5,181 nucleotides of DNA. It comes from Nitrospinota bacterium (GTDB lineage Bacteria; Nitrospinota_A; JADGAW01). Below the pieces are notes generated by a model, which did not search any database, was not told where the DNA came from, and saw only the letters and a list, made by a program, of their open reading frames with translations. The DNA is taken from the NCBI GenBank assembly GCA_015231815.1, contig JADGAW010000177.1, positions 1 through 5,181 on the forward strand, written 5' to 3'. Shown here in pieces: positions 1-5,174 of this stretch. Numbering within the stretch: position 1 is the first letter of the stretch; each line of letters begins with the position of its first letter. Both the position numbers and the translations under genes were made by a program.

Positions 1-77
1 GTCAACTGAACAGCACCTTCACCTCTTGGTGAAGTCGCTGTTCAGTTGAAAATCCGTTCAAAGCTTATCCCATCAAT
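1..77. repeat. Left copy of 77-bp terminal inverted repeat
   Basis: This stretch matches the reverse complement of 5098-5174 at 74 of 77 positions. The three differences fall at 29 (G here, T in the other copy), 56 (G/C) and 67 (A/G). The outer 48 bp form a hairpin. The inner 28 bp, through AAGCTT to CCCATCAAT, are not palindromic, so the inverted orientation of the two copies is real and not a by-product of the hairpin. The repeat begins at the first base of the window, so its true outer edge and any target duplication cannot be seen on this side. Confidence 0.93.
2..49. other. Long imperfect hairpin inside left repeat
   Basis: A perfect 13-bp stem (TCAACTGAACAGC at 2-14 with GCTGTTCAGTTGA at 37-49) is followed by a 2x2 mismatch (AC opposite TC). 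A second 7-bp stem (CTTCACC with GGTGAAG) is closed by a TCTT loop. No T-run follows on the + strand, so it does not look like an intrinsic terminator in that direction. Its size and internal mismatch resemble REP/MITE hairpins or subterminal recognition hairpins of mobile elements; that comparison is inference. Confidence 0.9.
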
Positions 78-87
78 TATCAGATTC

Positions 88-107
88 TATCTCTATTTTT
101 TAGTGTG
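88..107. repeat. Diverged second block of the inverted repeat (left)
   Basis: TATCTCTATTTTTTAGTGTG matches the reverse complement of 5056-5075 at 17 of 20 positions, and all three differences are transitions. It lies 10 bp inside the left repeat, while its partner lies 22 bp inside the right repeat. This suggests the two repeats once shared a longer unit of about 110 bp whose interior has decayed by substitution and an indel. The block is short and T-rich, so chance similarity remains possible. Confidence 0.45.
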
Positions 108-181
108 AACCATAATCGTTTAAAGATTGGTGGTACTGATAGAATTTTTTCTTTATTTTCTCTCTTCTGCTTGTGTACCTT

Positions 182-210
182 TTGACCTTTTTGAAGAAAA
201 AAAATAAAAT
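182..210 (+). promoter_or_regulatory. Predicted sigma-70-type promoter for the permease-phosphatase unit
   Basis: TTGACC at 182-187 and TAAAAT at 205-210 each match the -35 and -10 consensus at 5 of 6 positions and are separated by 17 bp. Transcription would start near 217, leaving a leader of about 42 nt before the start codon at 259. The preceding 144-181 is strikingly pyrimidine-rich. No coding sequence is visible between the left repeat and this promoter, so the permease gene here has its own promoter and does not follow a DppB-type gene directly. Confidence 0.5.
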
Positions 211-258
211 CTAACCTTCCATTAAAAATGAAAAACGATAACTTCAAATAATGAATGA

Positions 259-1098
259 TTGAAAAAAGTTAAGGTATTAATACATTTTTTTGAGGGTAAT
301 AAGCTGGCTTTAACTGGGTTTATTATAATTCTCATATTATTTTTTGTTGCTGCTACAGCAGAGTGGATTGCCCCTTATGATCCCGCCGCTATTGATGTGA
401 AAAAAATACTCCTTCCCCCGTCATTTGAGCACTTCTTTGGAACAGATGATCTTGGACGAGATGTTTTCAGCAGGGTTATTTATGGAGCTTCCGTTTCTCT
501 TTCTGTTGGATTTATTGCGGTTTCCATCTCAACTCTCATAGGATTGTTGTTAGGAGTTATTTCCGGATATTACGGTGGTTGGGTAGATTCTTCAATAATG
601 AGACTTGTTGACCTCATGCTTTGTATTCCAACCTTTTTTCTTTTGTTGTCGGTCATTACCTTTGTTGGTCCGGGTCTGACAAACATAATGATAATCATTG
701 GTCTTACAAGTTGGATGGGCGTTACCCGGCTTGTAAGGGCAGAAATTCTTAGCCTTAAGGGCAGGGAATTTATTTTATCAGCTCAGGCAATTGGTTCACG
801 GGATAAGAGAATTATTTTCAAACATCTTCTTCCTAATGCTATGGCTCCAGTCGTTGTTTCAGCAGTCCTTGGAGTTGGACAGGCAATATTAATAGAATCA
901 GGACTTTCTTTTCTCGGACTTGGAATACAACCACCTGAAGCAAGCTGGGGAAATATTCTAACAGCTGGAAAAGATAATATTGAGTTAGCATGGTGGCTTT
1001 CCTTTTTTCCTGGATTGGCAATTCTTTTAACTGTATTAAGTTATAATCTTGTGGGCGAAAATATTCGCGATTTCTTTGACCCCCGTTTAAGGCAATAA
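259..1098 (+). CDS. dppC: ABC transporter permease, DppC/OppC family (peptide/nickel import)
   Basis: Inner-membrane permease subunit of a peptide, oligopeptide or nickel ABC importer; it would pair with a DppB-type permease and two ATPases. The 279 residues are about the usual length. Visible family marks are an N-terminal membrane segment (about 18-37), the OppC-N signature GTDDLGRDVFSR (61-72), several further membrane helices, the EAA-loop region that docks the ATPase (about 171-193, AQAIGS...HLLPNA), the ESGLSFLGLGIQPP motif (213-226) and a C-terminal NLVGENIRDFFDPRLR (263-278). The start is TTG, directly after an in-frame TGA, with no Shine-Dalgarno sequence; a one-base change in the A6 run at 262-267 would put an ATG at 255 in frame. 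No dppB, ATPase or binding-protein gene is in the window. DppC versus OppC versus NikC, and so the substrate, cannot be settled from this gene alone. Confidence 0.92.
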   Translation: MKKVKVLIHFFEGNKLALTGFIIILILFFVAATAEWIAPYDPAAIDVKKILLPPSFEHFFGTDDLGRDVFSRVIYGASVSLSVGFIAVSISTLIGLLLGVISGYYGGWVDSSIMRLVDLMLCIPTFFLLLSVITFVGPGLTNIMIIIGLTSWMGVTRLVRAEILSLKGREFILSAQAIGSRDKRIIFKHLLPNAMAPVVVSAVLGVGQAILIESGLSFLGLGIQPPEASWGNILTAGKDNIELAWWLSFFPGLAILLTVLSYNLVGENIRDFFDPRLRQ

Positions 1099-2792
1099 TG
1101 TTTAAAAACAAAAATATATCTTTTAAAATCAGTGTGCTTATCTCACTGGTTTTCTTCATTATTTTTTCCGGATTGGGAATTTACATAAACATAAGTATTA
1201 ATAAATTCACTGATCAGGAAACCCTCTCAAATGCCAAAAAACTTTCCAAATACTTTAATAAAACTCTTAAAGATTTTATGGTTTTTGGTGATGCAGAAAT
1301 TGTTCATAGTTGGCTGGAAAATGAAAAAAATATTATTGGGAACTCCATTCGTGTTTATCGAAAAGATGGAAAGGTCGCTTTTCAGGACAATGAAACCGTT
1401 GACTTGGTAAATAAATTTATTGGTGTTGAAAAGTTTGAACGAAAAGCTAAACCTAAAGAGGAGTATGTTGTTAAACACAAAGAGGATTTTGAAAAAATTC
1501 TTAAAGATAGAAAGACCATTTATTACAAAGTAACAGAAAACAATCAGGAATTTTTTGTTTATCTGGAACCTATTATTCGAGATGATCGATGTATTGCCTG
1601 TCATGGTTATGAAGAAGATGAAATTCGCGGTATTAGTGAAGTAAAAATTGCCCTAGACCATTTAAAGCCTGATGACTTGAAGCAACTTCATAAAGATAAT
1701 ATTGTTATATTTATTCTCTTTCTTATCGGTGGTTTCTTTGTTCTAACCTGGCTCATTAAAAAGAACCTTGATAAACCTATTAACGACCTAAAAGAAGCAG
1801 CAAAAAAGTTTGGGAGTGGTGAACTTAAAGGAGAAATTGAAGGAGACTTTGATAACGAGTTTCACCCGGTTATTCAGGAGTTCAACAATATGTCGGAAAA
1901 GCTATCTGCTCTCTATGAAAACCTTGAAGAACGGGTAAGGGAAAGAACAGAATCTCTCAATAAGTTAAATGAGGAGTTTTTACGGCGGGAAAAAATGATG
2001 GACGAAGATTTGGAAAAGGCTTCAGTTGTTCAAATGTCTTTTCTACCACCACCTGAGCAGCTTTATAAAAAAATACAGTTCTATTCGTTCTATATTCCTT
2101 CACAAAACTTAAGCGGCGATTGCTACGATATTTTCAAACTCCATAATGGAAAATATGCTTTTTACATTGGTGATGTTTCTGGTCATGGAATTAGTGCCGC
2201 AATGGTAACAATTCTCGTAAATGAAATTATCAATAAGAAAATATCTGACTTTAACGAAAAGTACCAAGGCGATGAAGATAAAGTTGCAGAGGAATACAAA
2301 ATCTGCCTAAACCCCGGAAAGCTTCTGGAATATATCAATAATGAATTAACCAAAAAATTAGGTAATTCACATTATGCAACACTTTTTTACGGATTAATTG
2401 ATGAAAATAATTATTCCCTCCTTTATGCCGGTGCTGCACACCCACCAATTTTTGCTCTAAAAAATGATGGAAAAGAAATCATTGAATTACCAAGTTCAGG
2501 AACTGTTCTGGGAATGTTTGATAATGAAAAGTATAAAGAGAGCCAAATATCATTAGGTGTGAACGACAAACTCCTTCTCTATACCGATGGAATTTATGAA
2601 GTTGAAGGAGAGAGTGATGGCAAACACCTAAGCAAAGAGTATTTTAAGAATGCTTTTAAAGAAAAGTGCAAAGAAAACTCCGGGTTTAAACTTGTAACTG
2701 ACCTCTATCAGATTTTAATCAGTTATTCTCATACCGGAGAGTTTAAGGATGATACTGCCTTTATGCTCTTGGAGCTCAACCATATAGATTAA
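1098..2792 (+). CDS. Membrane-bound heme c sensor with HAMP and SpoIIE/RsbU-type PP2C phosphatase
   Basis: Predicted signalling serine/threonine phosphatase of 564 residues. Order of parts: membrane helix (about 12-32); extracytoplasmic sensor (33-201) with a c-type heme motif CIACH (C165, C168, H169) in a Tll0287-like (DUF3365) setting; second helix (about 202-220); HAMP (about 221-275, with DKPINDLKEAA); coiled coil (about 265-310); and a SpoIIE-type PP2C domain (about 311-560). The PP2C motifs are SGDCYD (D341, D344), GDVSGHG (D359), YTDG (D497) and DDT (D551, D552), so the metal-binding aspartates are present. Family members dephosphorylate anti-sigma-factor antagonists in partner-switching pathways; a redox, NO or other heme-ligand input is inferred from the motif. 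The ATG shares one base with the permease stop (TAATG) and follows AAGG at 1089-1092, implying translational coupling. No cognate antagonist or anti-sigma kinase lies nearby. Confidence 0.9.
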   Translation: MFKNKNISFKISVLISLVFFIIFSGLGIYINISINKFTDQETLSNAKKLSKYFNKTLKDFMVFGDAEIVHSWLENEKNIIGNSIRVYRKDGKVAFQDNETVDLVNKFIGVEKFERKAKPKEEYVVKHKEDFEKILKDRKTIYYKVTENNQEFFVYLEPIIRDDRCIACHGYEEDEIRGISEVKIALDHLKPDDLKQLHKDNIVIFILFLIGGFFVLTWLIKKNLDKPINDLKEAAKKFGSGELKGEIEGDFDNEFHPVIQEFNNMSEKLSALYENLEERVRERTESLNKLNEEFLRREKMMDEDLEKASVVQMSFLPPPEQLYKKIQFYSFYIPSQNLSGDCYDIFKLHNGKYAFYIGDVSGHGISAAMVTILVNEIINKKISDFNEKYQGDEDKVAEEYKICLNPGKLLEYINNELTKKLGNSHYATLFYGLIDENNYSLLYAGAAHPPIFALKNDGKEIIELPSSGTVLGMFDNEKYKESQISLGVNDKLLLYTDGIYEVEGESDGKHLSKEYFKNAFKEKCKENSGFKLVTDLYQILISYSHTGEFKDDTAFMLLELNHID

Positions 2793-3250
2793 GAAACTTC
2801 TTCTTTATTACTGCTGTTTTCCTTTATTTTTCTCGAAGCATAAACCAGTTGCGATGTAATAAAAACCAACATAAAACCAATAATGCCAAAAATTTTCCAT
2901 ATAGCCCAGGTTTTATAGTCGGAAACTGAAATAATCATATAGTAATTAAAAGCTGCAAGGAGTAAAAAGGAAATAATCCAAAAAGCATTAATTTTCCTAA
3001 ATTCTTTTTTCGGAAGGTCAGGGATTGCTTTATCAAGGGCAAGCTCTAATAGAGTTCGTTTTGTGAAGGTAAAAGCCAAAAAAAGAACACTTACAGAAAG
3101 ACACATATACGATGTTCTTAGCATAACCCGCATTTGATCTTCCGGCGGTATATCATCCCCTCTGTAAATAATAAAAACATCTGCCATGTCCAGCATTAAA
3201 TAAGTACTTAATGCTGTAAATAATGCAGCATAAAAAAGACCTTTTTTCAT
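2789..3250 (-). CDS. yciB: YciB/IspZ (septation protein A)-like membrane protein, short form
   Basis: Small integral membrane protein of 153 residues with about four helices (roughly 4-26, 44-62, 88-108, 116-137) and a basic, polar C-terminal tail. From about residue 45 onward its spacing and key residues follow the YciB/IspZ family: K64, LP at 79-80, the F-K-N-W pattern near 84-91, N102-Y103, W115, KIFG at 119-122, the following hydrophobic helix and Y137-R140. YciB is an inner-membrane protein linked to envelope synthesis and septation. The protein is about 25-30 residues shorter than the usual 175-180, apparently lacking the first membrane segment. The start is supported by AGAGGAA six bases upstream and an in-frame TGA just before it, so the short N-terminus is not a start-calling error. 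Its stop overlaps that of the phosphatase gene. The family call is from remembered sequence patterns. Confidence 0.62.
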   Translation of the reverse strand: MKKGLFYAALFTALSTYLMLDMADVFIIYRGDDIPPEDQMRVMLRTSYMCLSVSVLFLAFTFTKRTLLELALDKAIPDLPKKEFRKINAFWIISFLLLAAFNYYMIISVSDYKTWAIWKIFGIIGFMLVFITSQLVYASRKIKENSSNKEEVS

Positions 3251-3256
3251 TGTTTC

Positions 3257-3263
3257 TTCCTCT
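3257..3263 (-). promoter_or_regulatory. Shine-Dalgarno sequence of the YciB-like gene
   Basis: On the - strand this reads AGAGGAA, with six bases before the ATG that begins at 3250. It is the clearest ribosome binding site in the window, and it fixes the start of the short YciB-like protein. Confidence 0.7.
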
Positions 3264-3285
3264 CATTAATTATTTTTGGATGTTA

Positions 3286-3294
3286 ATTTTAGCA
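3286..3294 (-). promoter_or_regulatory. Predicted extended -10 promoter of the YciB-like gene
   Basis: On the - strand this reads TGCTAAAAT, an extended -10 element (TGn plus a 5-of-6 match to TATAAT). The best -35-like hexamer, TTGATG (3312-3317), is 20 bp away, longer than ideal, which fits reliance on the extended -10 or on an activator. The leader to the start codon would be about 30 nt. Confidence 0.4.
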
Positions 3295-3295
3295 T

Positions 3296-3311
3296 TGTAA
3301 GAATGTAAGAA
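3296..3311. repeat. Tandem 8-bp direct repeat upstream of the -10 (TGTAAGAA x2)
   Basis: TGTAAGAA occurs twice head to tail (3296-3303 and 3304-3311) with no interruption. It fills the space between the extended -10 and the weak -35-like hexamer of the YciB-like gene promoter. Such a position fits binding of a regulator, but the motif is short and AT-rich and no known operator is recognised. Confidence 0.5.
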
Positions 3312-3416
3312 CATCAATTAAACAAAATATTCCATAAACCCCATAGTGTTGAAATACTTTAAGATGGTCTTGGATTGTGGTTCTGTCAATTAACTCCGCT
3401 TCATTATTCAGGAAAA

Positions 3417-3445
3417 TTAACACTCAACGAAGTACTTTTTATAAT
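3417..3445 (+). promoter_or_regulatory. Predicted sigma-70-type promoter of recX
   Basis: TTAACA (3417-3422, 5 of 6 to consensus) and TATAAT (3440-3445, 6 of 6) are separated by the optimal 17 bp. Transcription would start near 3452, giving a leader of about 93 nt to the ATG at 3545. Its position downstream of the GTG at 3377 argues that the longer reading frame from 3377 is not translated as part of RecX. Confidence 0.6.
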
Positions 3446-3544
3446 AGAACAACTTGCATAGAATATAATCAAAAACCAATTTTATTTTGGACAGACATAA
3501 CCTTTGTAAAATATGCAGAAATTACTCTCAACCAGAGCATAAAG

Positions 3545-4018
3545 ATGGAAGAAGAAAGAGAATTTAAGCGGGGTATTCAAATTGCCTATCGGGCTATCTC
3601 ACGAAGAGAGAAATCAACTGAAGAAATTCGACATCTTCTCGAAAACAAAGAGGTTGAAGAAACCGTTATAGAGGAGATTATTCAAAAACTGACAAAGGAA
3701 AAGTACCTTGACGACAGACGCTTTACTGAAATCATGGTACGTTCAAAAAAGAATTACACCAAAGACGGGCCACTTAAAATAAAACAATTTCTCTATAAAA
3801 AGGGAATTCGAGAAGATCTTGCTGACCAGATAATTGAAGAAAAATATCCTCCTGAAGAAGAGTTGTCCATCATCAATGAGCTTATTATGAGAAAGCATGT
3901 CTCACCAAAAAAGAATTTCCTGCAAAAAAAACAGTTTCTCTATAATTTTCTTATGAACAAAGGTTTTTCTCCACAATATATAATGGAAGAACTTAACGAA
4001 CACATCAAGAAAGAGTAA
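3545..4018 (+). CDS. recX: RecX family regulator of RecA
   Basis: RecX binds RecA filaments and modulates recombination and the SOS response in the cytoplasm. From the ATG at 3545 the protein has 157 residues, the usual size, and is built of three-helix repeats. The N-terminal repeat shows AYRAISRREKSTEEIRHLL (14-32). The family signature YLDDRRFTE is at 54-62, followed by GPLKIKQFLYKKGI (75-88), and a last repeat has KKQFLYNFLMNKGFS (128-142). The frame is open upstream to a GTG at 3377, but those 56 extra residues do not look like RecX and would span a strong promoter. A weak AGAG lies seven bases before the ATG. recA is not in the window, so this recX is a separate unit. No clear LexA box was recognised. 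The gene converges on the next gene, with 25 bp between stops. Confidence 0.88.
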   Translation: MEEEREFKRGIQIAYRAISRREKSTEEIRHLLENKEVEETVIEEIIQKLTKEKYLDDRRFTEIMVRSKKNYTKDGPLKIKQFLYKKGIREDLADQIIEEKYPPEEELSIINELIMRKHVSPKKNFLQKKQFLYNFLMNKGFSPQYIMEELNEHIKKE

Positions 4019-4043
4019 GCTTTATCAAGAGTTTGCTCCTCGA

Positions 4044-4976
4044 TTAAAACCTCTCCCTTAATAATGCGTAAAGAAGGGGAAGCATAATTTCGTGATGTCC
4101 AGTAATTGAATAGCCTTTACTGCTTCCTTCTGTGGGACGGTTCACAACATTGGTATTAGAACGGTAATGTTGAATCATATCAAAGTTTACAGCAGTGAAG
4201 TTTTCTACCTTACTTCCAATGTTACGGGCAATTGCAAGAGCTTTTAAAAAAACCTCCGGCAAAAGAACCGACGAGCCAATATTAAGGTAAACCCCATCAC
4301 TTAAGCTATTTACAACACCAGTAAAAATATTGAAGTCGGTAAAGGACGCTCTGCCTAAAATTGCACCATCTGCGGTTGGGTGCATATGAATAATATCGTT
4401 TCCAAGAGCAACATGAACCGTTGCGGGAATCTTTAGCTCATAAGCTCTGGCAAAGAGGGAATGATTTTTATAGGGAAAATTTTCTTCTGTAATTTTCCTG
4501 CCTATTGCTTCTCCAAAACCTATTTCTTCATTCGAGTACTGTTTTAGAGCATCGTTCATCATTGCACCTGTTTCCTCAACCATGCCAAACCGACCACTTT
4601 TTATCTCTTCAGCAACATCCTCTGATGTTTCTCCACAGTAAGCAAGTTCAAAGTCATGAATGGAACCAGCCCCGTTGAAGGCAAGAGCTGTAATAATTCC
4701 TCGCTCCATAAGGTCAATAATTATCGGGTTTAATCCACACTTAATAACATGTGCCCCCATGGCAAAAACCACTTCTTTATTACTTTTATGAGCTTCTGTA
4801 ATTGCATCAACAACCTTAAGAAGCTCAATACCTTTTAGTTGGTTGGGAAGAAGTGAGGAAAATGTTGAGAAACTTCCGTCAAATCCCTTTATATCGACAA
4901 AGTCGCTCACCTTAACCTTATTATTCCTCTCCCTTATTGGATAGGTCTTAATTTTATTTCTCTCAATTTTCTTCAT
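4044..4976 (-). CDS. Deoxyhypusine-synthase-like protein of unknown function
   Basis: Predicted soluble cytoplasmic protein of 310 residues that resembles a widespread bacterial family usually annotated as deoxyhypusine synthase-like or hypothetical. Characteristic stretches are KTYPIRERNNKVKVSDF (10-26), GAHVIKCGLNPIIIDLMERG (74-93), NGAGSIHDFE (101-110), EETG (134-137), DIIHMHPTADGA (194-205), GSSVLLPEVFLKAL (234-247) and TGHHEIMLPLL (292-302). The glycine- and histidine-rich pattern fits a nucleotide-binding Rossmann-like (DHS) fold. The lysine motif of authentic deoxyhypusine synthase (KHH...N) is not visible, and bacteria lack eIF5A, so the classical reaction is unlikely; substrate and reaction are unknown. 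The ATG at 4976 is the first in frame, without a clear Shine-Dalgarno sequence, and the gene has its own promoter. Neighbours give no pathway clue. The family call is from recognition, not from a search. Confidence 0.65.
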   Translation of the reverse strand: MKKIERNKIKTYPIRERNNKVKVSDFVDIKGFDGSFSTFSSLLPNQLKGIELLKVVDAITEAHKSNKEVVFAMGAHVIKCGLNPIIIDLMERGIITALAFNGAGSIHDFELAYCGETSEDVAEEIKSGRFGMVEETGAMMNDALKQYSNEEIGFGEAIGRKITEENFPYKNHSLFARAYELKIPATVHVALGNDIIHMHPTADGAILGRASFTDFNIFTGVVNSLSDGVYLNIGSSVLLPEVFLKALAIARNIGSKVENFTAVNFDMIQHYRSNTNVVNRPTEGSSKGYSITGHHEIMLPLLYALLRERF

Positions 4977-5005
4977 ATATGTATAATTTAAGGAAATTTC
5001 AAATG

Positions 5006-5034
5006 ATTATAACCATAGATAGTACGACAAACAA
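5006..5034 (-). promoter_or_regulatory. Predicted promoter of the deoxyhypusine-synthase-like gene
   Basis: On the - strand a perfect TATAAT (5006-5011) lies 17 bp from TTGTTT (5029-5034), a weak -35 matching only the TTG half. Transcription would start near 4999, with a leader of about 23 nt. The promoter sits about 64 bp inside the right inverted repeat and points inward. Confidence 0.45.
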
Positions 5035-5055
5035 TAAAATTTACATTTACGGCTC

Positions 5056-5075
5056 CATACTGAGAAATAGAGATA
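5056..5075. repeat. Diverged second block of the inverted repeat (right)
   Basis: The reverse complement matches 88-107 at 17 of 20 positions, with transitions only. It lies 22 bp inside the right 77-bp repeat, against 10 bp on the left, so an indel separates the two blocks. It may be a remnant of a longer ancestral repeat. Confidence 0.45.
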
Positions 5076-5097
5076 AAAACAATTAACTATTTAGACC

Positions 5098-5174
5098 ATT
5101 GATGGGACAAGCTTTGAAGGGATTTTCAACTGAACAGCGACTTCAACAAGAGGTGAAGGTGCTGTTCAGTTGAC
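5098..5174. repeat. Right copy of 77-bp terminal inverted repeat
   Basis: The reverse complement matches 1-77 at 74 of 77 positions and includes both the hairpin and the non-palindromic inner part with AAGCTT. Seven bases (CTCGGAA) follow it to the window end. With no matching left flank visible, a target-site duplication cannot be tested. Confidence 0.93.
5126..5173. other. Long imperfect hairpin inside right repeat
   Basis: The same 13-bp outer stem (TCAACTGAACAGC with GCTGTTCAGTTGA) and the same 2x2 internal mismatch as the left copy. The inner stem is reduced to five pairs (CTTCA with TGAAG) because of the base change equivalent to position 29, leaving an eight-base loop. No T-run follows, so it is not an obvious terminator. 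Confidence 0.9.

Noticed and set aside
2..49. Integron attC site
   Set aside because: The hairpin has an attC-like look with an internal bulge, but the ends do not match the RYYYAAC and GTTRRRY core sites. The copies are inverted, not direct, and no integrase is present.
88..258. Remnant of a dppB-type gene upstream of the permease
   Set aside because: All + strand frames are broken by stops, and no DppB C-terminal motif is visible.
839..1159. Open frame of 106 codons on the - strand
   Set aside because: It lies antisense to the clearly conserved permease 3' end and phosphatase start, with a low-complexity translation and no recognisable motif.
1227..1604. Open frame of 125 codons on the - strand
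   Set aside because: It is antisense to the sensor domain of the phosphatase; its Phe/Asn-rich translation is the expected reverse image of a Lys/Glu-rich gene.
3308..3445. LexA/SOS box ahead of recX
   Set aside because: GAAC and AGTACT fragments occur near 3308-3311 and 3431-3436, but neither has the paired half-site at the right spacing for a known LexA motif.
3616..3624. Internal copy of the repeat stem (TCAACTGAA) within recX
   Set aside because: Only nine bases match, inside conserved coding sequence, with no partner arm; this is chance.
4019..4043. Bidirectional terminator between recX and the DHS-like gene
   Set aside because: No stem longer than about three pairs and no T-run could be found in the 25-bp gap.
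5126..5173. Intrinsic transcription terminator
   Set aside because: Neither copy is followed by a T-run on the + strand, and the conserved non-palindromic flank is not expected of a terminator.
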